From positions 310,001 through 374,000 of the forward strand of contig NZ_BNCI01000002.1 of the NCBI RefSeq assembly GCF_014656395.1: 64,000 nt of DNA, written 5' to 3'. The DNA comes from Kordiimonas sediminis (GTDB taxonomy: Bacteria; Pseudomonadota; Alphaproteobacteria; Sphingomonadales; Kordiimonadaceae). Shown one piece after another: positions 19,301-27,929 of the stretch. The position numbers were made by a program, and so were the translations under genes. Positions within the stretch are counted from its first letter, which is position 1. Each line of letters opens with the position of its first letter. A model generated the notes under the pieces. That model saw nothing but the letters and a program-made list of their open reading frames with translations. It did not search any database and was not told the DNA's origin.

Positions 19301-20713
19301 GTGTTTACCCTACCATCATTAGTCAAATCGGCATTGGTCGGCATTGGTGCCATCCTTGCTACATTTCCCCTTTTTGCCGCGGAGAGAACAATGGCGGATC
19401 TGATCGTTAAAGCAGATTATCTTGTATCTATGGCACCAGAGAGTTCGGTGCAGGAAAAAGCGGCAGTGGTTGTCCGGGACGGCGTTATTATCGCAGTTGG
19501 TCCAGAGGCAGATATTGCAGCGTCCTATCAGGCAGATAAGGTAATTGGGGGTGAAGGCCGTGTGTTGATGCCGGGCCTGATTAATGGTCACACCCATACG
19601 GCCATGACCATGTTCCGCGGTGTTGCGGATGACTATGAATTAATGACATGGCTGCAGAAATACATTTTCCCGCTGGAAGGGCAGTTTGTAGACCCTGAAA
19701 TGATTGAAATCGGATCCAGTCTCGCGTGCCTTGAAATGATTGAAACAGGCACAACCAACTTTGTTGATATGTATTTTTATCCAGAGGTTATCGCGGCTGT
19801 TGTTGAGAGGTGCGGCGTACGTGCAACCCTGTCTGCTCCGGCCATTGACTTTCCCAGCCCGGGGTTCAAAGGATGGGATGACAGCTTTGCTGCCGCGAAA
19901 AAATTCGTAGCAGACTGGATGGGTAAGCACCCGCGTATCCGTCCGGCTTATGCCCCGCATGCCCCTTATACAGTTTCTGAAGAGCATCTTGCAGAGGTGG
20001 TTGCAGAAGCCAAAAAAACAGGCGGCTGGATATCCATGCATTTGGCAGAGGACAAGTCAGAGACCGAGACAATTCTGGAGCGGTACGGCAAGCGCCCAAT
20101 CCCTCATGTTGCAGACATCGGTATGCTGGATGTAAATATGATTGCTGCGCACGTGGTCTGGCCAAATGAAGACGAGATCAAAATGCTGGCTGAGGCACCT
20201 CTGGGTGCCATCCATAATCCTACATCTAACATGAAAACGGCTGCCGGATTTGCCCCAATACCGCAAATGCTGAAAGCTGGCGTGAAGGTTGGGTTGGCAA
20301 CAGACGGTGCTGCGTCCAACAATAATCTGGATATGTGGGAAGAAATTCGCCTGGCCGCGCTTCTGCATAAAGGTGTAAGCGGTGATGCCACTGCTGTGCC
20401 TGCACGTGCGGCGCTTCATATGGCAACCCTTGGCGGTGCCGAAGCTATTGGTCAAAATAGTCTCGTGGGTTCCCTGGAAGTTGGCAAGCGTGCTGATATG
20501 ATCCAGATATCTCTGGAAAGCACAGAGACAACACCGCTGTATGATGTCATCAGTCATCTTGTTTACGCGGTTAACAGTCGCGATGTTGTCACAACTATTG
20601 TGGACGGTGCTGTTTTGATGGAAGACAGGCAGGTTAAAAGCCTGAATGCCGAAGAGGTGCGGGCCGCAGCGGTACGAAAAGGCGCTGAGATCAAGAAGGC
20701 GATTGCAAAGTAA
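19301..20713 (+). CDS. amidohydrolase, SAH/MTA deaminase-like (TRZ/ATZ family), probably exported
   Basis: Metal-dependent deaminase/hydrolase of the TRZ/ATZ group, closest in pattern to S-adenosylhomocysteine/methylthioadenosine deaminases. Metal ligands are visible: HTH in INGHTHTAMTMFRG, His in SMHLAEDKSE, His in AAHVVW and Asp in LATDGAASNN. GTG at 19301 (GGGAG 9 nt upstream) gives a leader with a hydrophobic core (SALVGIGAILATFPLFA) that looks like a Sec signal, making the enzyme periplasmic. ATG at 19391, with GGAGAG upstream, would give a standard cytoplasmic enzyme of about 440 residues. Both starts are plausible; the signal-like leader favours the longer one. Confidence 0.85.
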   Translation: MFTLPSLVKSALVGIGAILATFPLFAAERTMADLIVKADYLVSMAPESSVQEKAAVVVRDGVIIAVGPEADIAASYQADKVIGGEGRVLMPGLINGHTHTAMTMFRGVADDYELMTWLQKYIFPLEGQFVDPEMIEIGSSLACLEMIETGTTNFVDMYFYPEVIAAVVERCGVRATLSAPAIDFPSPGFKGWDDSFAAAKKFVADWMGKHPRIRPAYAPHAPYTVSEEHLAEVVAEAKKTGGWISMHLAEDKSETETILERYGKRPIPHVADIGMLDVNMIAAHVVWPNEDEIKMLAEAPLGAIHNPTSNMKTAAGFAPIPQMLKAGVKVGLATDGAASNNNLDMWEEIRLAALLHKGVSGDATAVPARAALHMATLGGAEAIGQNSLVGSLEVGKRADMIQISLESTETTPLYDVISHLVYAVNSRDVVTTIVDGAVLMEDRQVKSLNAEEVRAAAVRKGAEIKKAIAK

Positions 20714-20741
20714 GCAGCAGCTCAAAATACTGGATTAGAAG

Positions 20742-20768
20742 AAAGGCAGGGATACTCCCTGCCTTTTT
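20742..20768 (+). terminator. rho-independent terminator after the amidohydrolase
   Basis: A perfect 11-bp stem (AAAGGCAGGGA / TCCCTGCCTTT) with a 3-nt loop and a T-run. Its symmetric A/T flanks suit the convergent Lrp gene as well. Confidence 0.93.
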
Positions 20769-20791
20769 GTTAGGCGACACCCGTAAGGGGC

Positions 20792-21265
20792 CTAGTCAAG
20801 CCGAATAGGAAGTTCAGTAGTATTTTTCACTGCAGTAAGCGCAATGGAACTACTGATTTCCCGGACGCCTTCAATCTGTGACAGGCGGTTCCAGAAAAAT
20901 TCTTCATATGCCTGTACATCTTTCACCATGACTTTCAGGATAAAGTCGATGTTGCCCATCAGAGTGTGGCATTCAACAACCTCGGGAAAGCTTTTAACTT
21001 TCTCAATAAAATTAGGAAGTGCTTCCCGATTGTGGGCCTGCATTTTTACCTGTGCGATAACCATGACGCCGACGCCAACAAGCTTTGGGTCCAGAATGAC
21101 CGTATGCTTTTGGATGATGCCTGCCTGTTCCATGCCTTGAATGCGGCGCCAGACAACAGATCTGGATGAGGAAATTTTCTCTGCCAGATCGACCAGTGAA
21201 ATCCGTGCATCTTTTTGCAGCTCTTTCAGGATGCGTGTATCCAGTTCATCAAGTTTGTATGACAT
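20792..21265 (-). CDS. Lrp/AsnC-family transcriptional regulator
   Basis: A second Lrp/AsnC protein, about 157 residues, with winged HTH (LDELDTRILKELQKDARISL, then LAEKISSSRSVVWRRIQGME) and RAM effector domain (VECHTLMGNIDFILKVMVKD). ATG at 21265 is chosen because GAGGAA lies a few nt upstream; a longer version from 21322 adds residues unlike the family. It is divergent from an orphan ACT-domain gene, and two short inverted repeats lie between them. Its effector is unknown, probably an amino acid. Confidence 0.85.
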   Translation of the reverse strand: MSYKLDELDTRILKELQKDARISLVDLAEKISSSRSVVWRRIQGMEQAGIIQKHTVILDPKLVGVGVMVIAQVKMQAHNREALPNFIEKVKSFPEVVECHTLMGNIDFILKVMVKDVQAYEEFFWNRLSQIEGVREISSSIALTAVKNTTELPIRLD

Positions 21266-21282
21266 ATATTCCTCAAAATGTT

Positions 21283-21346
21283 TATTTTCAGGGAAAATAT
21301 TCCGTAAATTTGTGTATTGCAAGGAAAACTAGGGACAAATTCCCTA
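21283..21346. promoter_or_regulatory. candidate Lrp operators in the divergent region
   Basis: Two 17-bp inverted repeats occur 47 nt apart: TATTTTC-AGG-GAAAATA (21283-21299) and TAGGGA-CAAAT-TCCCTA (21330-21346). The first has the size and AT-rich dyad form typical of Lrp-family sites. They lie between the Lrp gene and the ACT-domain gene and could control both. Confidence 0.5.
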
Positions 21347-21400
21347 AGAAAAGCCGTATTATGGGTCAAAATTCACACAACATTCTGAGAGGTTCAGGAA

Positions 21401-21670
21401 ATGGTTTTGAAAAGTAATACACAAACGACTTTCGCAGTGCAGGCGGAGTATGAAGCAAACACTTTGTCCCGTGTTCTGGAACAATTTACCTTGCGCGGGC
21501 TGTGTTATGATACGGTTTCCGCACGTAAAACAAAAGATGGCCACCAGTTCATCGAACTATATTGTTCCAATCTGGAAGATGACAGTGCAACGGTTCTGAA
21601 AAATAAATTACTTCAAATCGTAACAGTTCGCGGTGTAAGAATGGAAACACTGGTCCGCGCTGCTGCATAG
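21401..21670 (+). CDS. stand-alone ACT-domain-like small protein
   Basis: An 89-residue soluble protein. Its middle resembles the ACT domain of acetolactate synthase small subunits (EYEANTLSRVLEQFTLRGL, then HQFIELYCS and a final RGVRMETLVR strand), giving a beta-alpha-beta-beta-alpha-beta pattern. It is far shorter than IlvH and has no catalytic partner nearby, so an amino-acid-binding regulatory role is an inference. GAGAGG lies 8 nt upstream of the ATG. It is divergent from an Lrp gene and 56 nt ahead of phaB, possibly in one transcript. Confidence 0.6.
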   Translation: MVLKSNTQTTFAVQAEYEANTLSRVLEQFTLRGLCYDTVSARKTKDGHQFIELYCSNLEDDSATVLKNKLLQIVTVRGVRMETLVRAAA

Positions 21671-21726
21671 TTTCGGGGAGTGCAGCGTAGCCAGACATCT
21701 TTAAAAACATCAGGTGGGAGGATGAT

Positions 21727-22449
21727 ATGGCTCGAACGGCATTAGTGACAGGTGGAACCCGCGGTATAGGGGCGGCAATTTGTAAAAAACTGAAGGCTGA
21801 TGGCTTTCAGGTGGCTGCAAACTATGCGGGGAACACAGAAAAAGCCGAGGCTTTTTCCGCGGAAACAGGTATTCCGGTGTTCCGGTTTGATGTTAGTGAC
21901 TTTGAGGCATGCCAGGCTGGTGTCCGTGCCGTCGAGGCTGCGCTGGGCGGTGTGGATGTTCTTGTAAACAATGCAGGCATTACGCGCGATGGCACCCTGC
22001 AGAAAATGGATCATGATGCCTGGCAGGCGGTGATCGATACCAATCTGGGTAGCTGCTATAATATGTGCAAGGCTACGTTTGACGGCATGAAAGACAGAAA
22101 ATTTGGGCGGGTCATCAATATTGGCTCTATCAATGGGCAGGCCGGGCAGTATGGACAGGTAAACTATGCGGCCGCCAAATCCGGCATTCATGGTTTCACA
22201 AAGGCGCTGGCACAGGAAGGTGCGCGTTGGGGTATTACGGTCAATGCTATTGCCCCTGGCTATGTAGACACAGACATGGTTGCGGCGGTGCCGGATCATG
22301 TGCTGGAAAAAATCATTGCCAAAATTCCTGCCGGTCGCCTTGGCAAGGCAGATGATATTGCACGCGGTGTTGCTTTCCTGGCGGCAGAAGACGCGGACTT
22401 TGTCACGGGCTCTACGCTGTCAATCAATGGTGGCCAGCATATGTATTAA
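21727..22449 (+). CDS. phaB: acetoacetyl-CoA reductase (SDR family)
   Basis: NADPH-dependent reductase making (R)-3-hydroxybutyryl-CoA for polyhydroxybutyrate. A classical short-chain dehydrogenase of 240 residues: TGGTRGIG cofactor motif, NNAGITRDGTLQKM, catalytic Tyr147 and Lys151 (NYAAAKSG), and APGYVDTDMV. The ITRDGTLQKM and SINGQAGQYGQ segments are typical of PhaB rather than FabG, though FabG cannot be fully excluded. GGGAGG precedes the ATG. No phaA or phaC lies nearby. A terminator follows. Confidence 0.85.
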   Translation: MARTALVTGGTRGIGAAICKKLKADGFQVAANYAGNTEKAEAFSAETGIPVFRFDVSDFEACQAGVRAVEAALGGVDVLVNNAGITRDGTLQKMDHDAWQAVIDTNLGSCYNMCKATFDGMKDRKFGRVINIGSINGQAGQYGQVNYAAAKSGIHGFTKALAQEGARWGITVNAIAPGYVDTDMVAAVPDHVLEKIIAKIPAGRLGKADDIARGVAFLAAEDADFVTGSTLSINGGQHMY

Positions 22450-22499
22450 TCAGATACCTGTATCTGAAATAAACAATAAAATTCTGAAAGTCTTTGAAG

Positions 22500-22526
22500 C
22501 CGGCAGTGTCTATCTGCCGGTTTTTG
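22500..22526 (+). terminator. rho-independent terminator after phaB
   Basis: CCGGCAG / CTGCCGG, 7-bp stem with 7-nt loop, followed by TTTTTG. A smaller hairpin CAGATA-CCTG-TATCTG (22451-22466) lies just after the stop codon. Confidence 0.85.
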
Positions 22527-22813
22527 TCATTCTAAGAAAGAAGTTTTCTGTACCCTGAGGAAAAAACTTCAGTGATTTTGTGAGGTTTTTAGCCGTTTTC
22601 AGGGCTGAATACGCAATTTTGTTAAAAAAACTATTGCAAAAATAAATTATTCTTTGCAATCGCGAGTGATTCTTGTAAGGAGGAAAGGGTACGGTTGGCC
22701 GGTAGCTTCAGGATTCTAAAGGTTTTTTTAACCAAATTAGCCGAAGATTCCGACCTCAGCACAAGAAATATAAAAATCTACTCTTTAATTCAGGCAATGG
22801 AGACTAGTCAGGC
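22527..22813 (+). promoter_or_regulatory. upstream region of the TonB receptor with a 28-bp inverted repeat
   Basis: This AT-rich leader region carries ATTGCAAA (22633-22640) and TTTGCAAT (22653-22660), 8-bp arms 12 nt apart, a likely operator. The intervening DNA is nearly all A/T. No riboswitch fold (cobalamin, TPP) is recognisable. The gap from phaB to the receptor is 364 nt including the terminator, with no small gene seen. Confidence 0.45.
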
Positions 22814-24907
22814 ATGGACACACCGGCTTCAAACTACAGGGTAAAATCTGGTTTTGTTTCGTTGATTGCGGTGTCTGCTGTAATATATTCACTGGCATCG
22901 CCGACAGTGTCAGCCGCCAGCCCTCCCGCGCCTGAAAATTATGCGACTGAGTATTTCGAAGCACGTGATCCGTCAAATGCCCTTCAGATGGTGCAGTTTA
23001 TTCCTAATGCAGATTCTGTTTTATCTGGTGGCGGTGGTGGCCGCGGTTTAGGTGGTCGCAGTGAGCGATTGCTGATCAACGGTAAGCGCATTACGGGCAA
23101 GTCTACTGGTGCCCAGACAGTATTGGAACAAATGCCGCCTGACAGCGTTGAGACGATCGAAGTGTACCGTAATGGCGCCGAGCACCTAGGTCTGACCGGC
23201 AGTAATATGGTTGTCAATGTGGTGTTGAAGCCGGGCAGTAGTGCGCTGACAGGGCGCTGGGCAACCGAGGCAATTCTCAAAAATCGCGGTATCATGGCGC
23301 CGAACGCCAGTGTAAACCTGAACTACAGAAACGGTAGCCGGTTGGTCACACTTGGTGCCGAAATATTTGAGCGCAAGACGGAATTCCAAAAAGTGCGTAC
23401 CCGTGACTCTATTGAGGAAGTAGAAGTCTATAATGCAGACAGAACCGGTGATTATACCCGCGATGGTCTGAATTTCTCGTTTGGGTATAATGACCAGCTA
23501 TTCAGCGATGTTGCCATGTCCCTGAATGGGCTTTTAAAGTTCCAGGATGAGAAAGTGATCCGCGACGAAGCTTTCACAGAGGTCGTCGATGAGGCGCTGG
23601 TTCAGTCGAATGAAGACCAGATGCGGGACCAGAAGTTGACCGCGTATGAACTAAGCGCCAATCTGGATGGAGAGTTAAGCTCCAGCACATCTCTGACTTT
23701 AACGATGTTGCAGTCTTATAACGACCGCTGGGAAAATGAAGACAGGGAAGAAGTAGCAGACAATCTGCCAGTTGCCGCCACACGCTCTGCCGAGGACCGG
23801 GAGCGGGGAGAGTCGGTTGTGCGGGCTACTCTGAACAGCCCGTTTCTTGACGGATGGTCTGTCCGTTATGGTGCAGAAGGGGCCTATAATTACCTGCAAA
23901 AGGATCAGGAAGAATTCACAGGCGATAACCTCGAAGAACTTGAAATCATTGATATTGATAATGCCAGCGCTGAGGTTGACGAAATGCGCGGTGAGGTTTT
24001 TGCCAACCTGTCAAAGTCCGTTAGCGATGACACAAGGCTGGAAGTCTCCAGTATATATGAGTTTTCCAAAATCCGGCAAAAGGGCGAAGACGTTGCCCAA
24101 AGCAGACAGCTGGCTTTCTTCAAACCGCGCATTGCCCTGACACACGACCTGAATGCATCAGAAAAAGTTAATGTGGATTTCGGCAGAAATGTTGGGCAGC
24201 TAAATTTTGATGAATTTATCACGTCTGTTGACCTGGATGAGGGGAAGGTTGAGGCTGGTAATCCAGATCTTAGTCCGACAAAGAATTGGCGTCTTGCCCT
24301 TGTTTACGAAAAACAGCTTGCTGAGAGTGCCGGTCGTATTCGTGTAAAGGCATTCCATCTTTGGATGGATGATGCCATCGGTGATGTTCCTTTTGGTGAT
24401 ACGAGTGTCACGGGCAACATTGGTAAGGCCAAACGTTTTGGCGTCGAACTGAAAAGCAGTTTTATATGGCGTGGTGAAGACGAGACCAAACTTGACTTTA
24501 GGGTGCTGGCTCAGGATTCAACAATTATAGATCCTTTCCTGAATGAAAAAAGATTGATGTCTGGCTTTGCCAAATATCATCTTAGTGCCAGTCTGGACCG
24601 TAGTTTTCAGGAATGGGGCGGCCGTATTGGCGGATCCCTTAACTGGAGCAGTAAACGGTACTGGTTTGATTATAACGAAACGGGGCATTGGGGCGGTGAG
24701 GCTCCTAGCCTGAACTTGTTCGTTGAAAAGAAATTGTCTGACGTGGTGCGTCTGTCTGTTTCTGCAAATAATATTTTGTCGCCTGCAACAGGCAGTGAAA
24801 AAATCCGGTATGCAGATAGTCGCTTGTTAGGAACTGTGGACTATTTTGAGACGGAATATAATCCGCAGGATCCATCCTTCACGATTTCTCTAAGCGGGCA
24901 ATTCTAA
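22814..24907 (+). CDS. TonB-dependent receptor-like outer-membrane protein
   Basis: A 697-residue outer-membrane protein with signal peptide (hydrophobic LIAVSAVIYSLA, cleavage near VSA), a plug domain and a beta-barrel ending in SLSGQF. The plug has a glycine-rich segment (SGGGGGRGLGGRSERLLINGKRI) and the VETIEVYRNGAEHLG and NVVLKPGS blocks typical of receptor plugs. I see no clear TonB box or CarboxypepD domain. It is on the short side for this family. The substrate is unknown. GGAG precedes the ATG; the gene is monocistronic with a bidirectional terminator. Confidence 0.82.
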   Translation: MDTPASNYRVKSGFVSLIAVSAVIYSLASPTVSAASPPAPENYATEYFEARDPSNALQMVQFIPNADSVLSGGGGGRGLGGRSERLLINGKRITGKSTGAQTVLEQMPPDSVETIEVYRNGAEHLGLTGSNMVVNVVLKPGSSALTGRWATEAILKNRGIMAPNASVNLNYRNGSRLVTLGAEIFERKTEFQKVRTRDSIEEVEVYNADRTGDYTRDGLNFSFGYNDQLFSDVAMSLNGLLKFQDEKVIRDEAFTEVVDEALVQSNEDQMRDQKLTAYELSANLDGELSSSTSLTLTMLQSYNDRWENEDREEVADNLPVAATRSAEDRERGESVVRATLNSPFLDGWSVRYGAEGAYNYLQKDQEEFTGDNLEELEIIDIDNASAEVDEMRGEVFANLSKSVSDDTRLEVSSIYEFSKIRQKGEDVAQSRQLAFFKPRIALTHDLNASEKVNVDFGRNVGQLNFDEFITSVDLDEGKVEAGNPDLSPTKNWRLALVYEKQLAESAGRIRVKAFHLWMDDAIGDVPFGDTSVTGNIGKAKRFGVELKSSFIWRGEDETKLDFRVLAQDSTIIDPFLNEKRLMSGFAKYHLSASLDRSFQEWGGRIGGSLNWSSKRYWFDYNETGHWGGEAPSLNLFVEKKLSDVVRLSVSANNILSPATGSEKIRYADSRLLGTVDYFETEYNPQDPSFTISLSGQF

Positions 24908-24955
24908 TAGCAGATTTGCCGCTGTTTTGAGAAAATTGAATATAGGTCATACAAA

Positions 24956-24985
24956 AAAGGGGACGAAAAATCGTCCCCTTTATCT
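24956..24985. terminator. bidirectional terminator between the receptor and fumarase genes
   Basis: An 11-bp perfect stem (AAAGGGGACGA / TCGTCCCCTTT) with an AAAA loop, A-rich on the left and T-rich on the right, between two convergent genes. Confidence 0.92.
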
Positions 24986-25002
24986 TTTGTCTAGCGTGCG
25001 GA

Positions 25003-26613
25003 CTAAATATCGCGGAAGAAGTCGTTGCCTTTATTATCCACCACGATGAAGGCCGGGAAGTCTTCGACATCAATCTTCCAAATGGCTTCCATGCCCAGTT
25101 CTTCAAAGTCTAATACTTCGACTTTGCGAATATTGTTTTGTGCCAGAATAGCAGCAGGACCACCGATTGAGCCCAGGTAGAAGCCGCCATTTGCCGCACA
25201 CGCGTCGGTGACTGCTTTGCTGCGGTTGCCTTTGGCTAGCATCACCATGCTGCCACCCAATTTCTGGAAAGGTCCGACATAGCTGTCCATGCGGCCCGCG
25301 GTTGTTGGCCCAAACGAACCGGACGCATAGCCTTCCGGTGTTTTCGCCGGGCCTGCATAATAGATGATGTGATCTTTGAAATAAGCAGGCATTTCAGCGC
25401 CGTCTTCGATCATTTTCTGTATACGGGCATGTGCCAGATCCCGTGCAACGACGATTGTACCGCTTAGGGACAGGCGCGTTTTGATCGGATAGTTTGACAG
25501 CTCGGACAGGATTTCTGCCATCGGACGGTTCAGGTCAACTTTCACCACATCGGCAGACAGATCACCGTGCGAGACTTCCGGCAGGTATTTTACCGGCTCT
25601 GTTTCCAGTGCTTCGATGAAAATGCCTTCTTCTGTGATTTTTGCTTTTGCCTGTCTGTCCGCAGAACAGGAAACGCCGATACCAACAGGCAGGCTGGCGC
25701 CGTGGCGAGGTAGACGTATGACGCGAACGTCATGGCAGAAATATTTGCCGCCAAACTGCGCACCAATGCCCATTTTCTGCGTCATCTGGTGAACTGCTTT
25801 TTCCATTTCCAGATCGCGGAAAGCACGGCCAGTAGCATCCCCTTCAGTCGGTAGATTGTCCATGTAGCGTGCTGACGCTTTTTTCACAGTTGCCAGATTT
25901 TGTTCTGCCGACAGACCACCAATTACAATAGCCAGGTGGTATGGCGGACAGGCCGCAGTACCAAGCGTGCGAATTTTTTCATCCAGAAATGCCAGCATTT
26001 TATCCTCACGCAGCAAGGCAGCTGTCTGCTGGTATAGGAACGTTTTGTTTGCGCTTCCGCCACCTTTGGCCATGAAAAGGAAGTCATACTGCGCCCCGGT
26101 GCCAGAATAGATATCAATCTGCGCAGGGGTGTTGTTTTTGGTGTTTACTTCTTTGTACATGGTCAGAGGTGCCATCTGGCTGTAACGCAGGTTTGTTTCG
26201 GTATAGGTTTCCATCACACCGCGTGTCAGTGGTTCTGCGTCGTCACCACTGGTCCAGACATTTTGCCCCTTTTTCCCGACAATGATCGCAGTGCCTGTGT
26301 CCTGGCAACTTGGCAGGACACGTCCCGCTGCAATGTTGGCGTTTTTCAGCAGTTCCGTTGCAACAAAGCGGTCATTCTCTGATGCTTCAGGGTCTTTCAG
26401 AATATCGGCCAACTGCTGCAGATGGCTGGACCTTAGAAGGTGAGCGATATCAGACATGGCGACTTTGGACAGAAGCTTCAGACCTTCGTCTTCCACTTTC
26501 AGAATTTTTCGTCCGTCCACTTCGATTGTGGAAACATAGTCAGAGGTGAGTTTACGGTATTCAGTGTCATCCGATCCATGCTGAAAAAGTTTGGAATAGG
26601 TATAGTCGCTCAT
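25003..26613 (-). CDS. fumA: fumarate hydratase class I
   Basis: Iron-sulfur fumarase of the TCA cycle, converting fumarate to malate. At 536 residues it has the full class I length, with the N-terminal alpha domain and C-terminal beta domain fused. The three expected cluster cysteines are visible in [21 protein letters not shown] and [11 protein letters not shown]. The C-terminal domain carries [19 protein letters not shown] and [14 protein letters not shown]. Oxygen-sensitive cluster enzymes like this are usual in alphaproteobacteria. AAGGCGG precedes the ATG. It is divergent from the TIGR01777 gene. Confidence 0.95.
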   Translation of the reverse strand: MSDYTYSKLFQHGSDDTEYRKLTSDYVSTIEVDGRKILKVEDEGLKLLSKVAMSDIAHLLRSSHLQQLADILKDPEASENDRFVATELLKNANIAAGRVLPSCQDTGTAIIVGKKGQNVWTSGDDAEPLTRGVMETYTETNLRYSQMAPLTMYKEVNTKNNTPAQIDIYSGTGAQYDFLFMAKGGGSANKTFLYQQTAALLREDKMLAFLDEKIRTLGTAACPPYHLAIVIGGLSAEQNLATVKKASARYMDNLPTEGDATGRAFRDLEMEKAVHQMTQKMGIGAQFGGKYFCHDVRVIRLPRHGASLPVGIGVSCSADRQAKAKITEEGIFIEALETEPVKYLPEVSHGDLSADVVKVDLNRPMAEILSELSNYPIKTRLSLSGTIVVARDLAHARIQKMIEDGAEMPAYFKDHIIYYAGPAKTPEGYASGSFGPTTAGRMDSYVGPFQKLGGSMVMLAKGNRSKAVTDACAANGGFYLGSIGGPAAILAQNNIRKVEVLDFEELGMEAIWKIDVEDFPAFIVVDNKGNDFFRDI

Positions 26614-26744
26614 GAATTATATCCGCCTTAAATGTAGGTGTCTGATCTTATTCGCGCTTGTTATATCATGCTAGTATAGGGGTGCCAGTGGAAAGTGCAT
26701 CCATTCTGGTTCTTTTTCCGTAGAAGAAGAAAAGGATTTAATAG

Positions 26745-27665
26745 ATGCATGTTTTGATAACAGGTGCCACGGGGTTTATTGGGACCACACTAGTTCAGGA
26801 ACTACTCGCTGAGGGATACAAGGTCACTGCTTATGTACGTGATCTGTCCACGGCTTCGGCATTGTTGGGGCCAACAGTGTCTCTCGTAACGGATTTGCGG
26901 ACCATGGGGGCTGATACCCATGTTGGGGCAATCATTAATCTTGCAGGCGCGCCTATTGCGGACCGCCTTTGGACATCGTCCTACAAGGACAAGTGCCTAA
27001 ACAGCAGGGTAGACACAACGCGGGAGTTGGTGCGCCTTGTTGGCAGGATGGCAATAAAACCGTCTGTGATGATCAGCGCCTCTGCTGCCGGATATTATGG
27101 TGACAGAAAAGATGATCTGTTGGGTGAGGAGGAACCACCGCAAAATATTTTTATGTCTAGCCTGTGTGCAGATTGGGAAGCGGCAGCTAGCGGCGTCACG
27201 GGATACGGCGTGCGCTTGGTAATTCCCCGTATTTCCATTGTTCTTGGCCAGGATGGGGGTGCTTTTCCAAAACTGGCACTGCCAGCCAAAGTCGGAATGG
27301 GCGCAATTCTTGGGTCAGGGGAGCAGTATTTCCCATGGATCCATAAGGCAGATTTAATCCGGGCGTTGATGTTCGCCTTGAAGGATAATCAAGTCTCGGG
27401 TCCTATAAATATGGCCGCGCCGGACATGGTGATGCAGCGTATCTTTACCGAGCGTTTAGCCAGAGTATACGGCAAAAAGGCGTTTCTAAAAGTGCCGTCA
27501 TTCTTTTTGCGGTTGTTGCCAGGGGGGATGGAGCATCTCTTTCTTTCCGGTCAGAGAATGTCTGCAGAAAAACTGGAAACCGCTGGTTTCGTTTTTCAGT
27601 ATCCGTCGCTTGACGACGCTTTCTCAGACCTAAGTCTATACCGGCACGAATTACATGCACAATGA
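26745..27665 (+). CDS. TIGR01777-family NAD-dependent epimerase/dehydratase
   Basis: A 306-residue extended SDR of the YfcH/TIGR01777 type. It has the N-terminal nucleotide motif TGATGFIGTTL, the family signature INLAGAPIADRLW, SASAAGYYGDR for the catalytic Tyr, and a C-terminal DUF1731-like segment (KVPSFFLRLLPG, SGQRMSAEKLETAGF). The true substrate of this family is not established. The start is supported by AAAAGGA upstream. A very long hairpin lies downstream. Confidence 0.88.
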   Translation: MHVLITGATGFIGTTLVQELLAEGYKVTAYVRDLSTASALLGPTVSLVTDLRTMGADTHVGAIINLAGAPIADRLWTSSYKDKCLNSRVDTTRELVRLVGRMAIKPSVMISASAAGYYGDRKDDLLGEEEPPQNIFMSSLCADWEAAASGVTGYGVRLVIPRISIVLGQDGGAFPKLALPAKVGMGAILGSGEQYFPWIHKADLIRALMFALKDNQVSGPINMAAPDMVMQRIFTERLARVYGKKAFLKVPSFFLRLLPGGMEHLFLSGQRMSAEKLETAGFVFQYPSLDDAFSDLSLYRHELHAQ

Positions 27666-27774
27666 TTGCCCACAGCTGTCTCGCTTATAGACTGTCGCCT
27701 GATTTATCAGGAGAATGAGGGAAGACTAAGGGGCTGGCTTCAGTTTCCAGTTTTACAGTTTCTGTAATGTCGAT

Positions 27775-27816
27775 TTGACTAAAAAGGGTATCCGCCTGGA
27801 TGCCCTTTTTAGTCAA
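27775..27816 (+). terminator. unusually long hairpin (20-bp stem)
   Basis: TTGACTAAAAAGGG and CCCTTTTTAGTCAA give 14 bp, extended by TATCC/GGATG-type pairs to a near-perfect 19-20-bp stem with loop GCCT. Its internal A5/T5 blocks resemble a symmetric terminator. It lies about 110 nt after the epimerase and 114 nt before the transporter. Confidence 0.7.
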
Positions 27817-27929
27817 TAGTTTGTTATGTATCTTCGCTATCCCCTTTTGATACTTGACTTTACATCAGGACCTGACCGAAGCTTTGCCGGGTTTTAAGGC
27901 TGCAGGACTGCAGATCGTTCGGGGGAAGT

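Noticed and set aside
20057-20725. A 222-codon antisense frame inside the amidohydrolase
   Set aside because: Opposite to an intact catalytic domain and low-quality in composition; it would also run through that gene's stop codon region.
22527-22813. Possible cobalamin or other riboswitch before the TonB receptor or metH
   Set aside because: No conserved B12-box-like or SAM-aptamer core could be found in the receptor leader, and the gaps in the metF/metH operon are too short.
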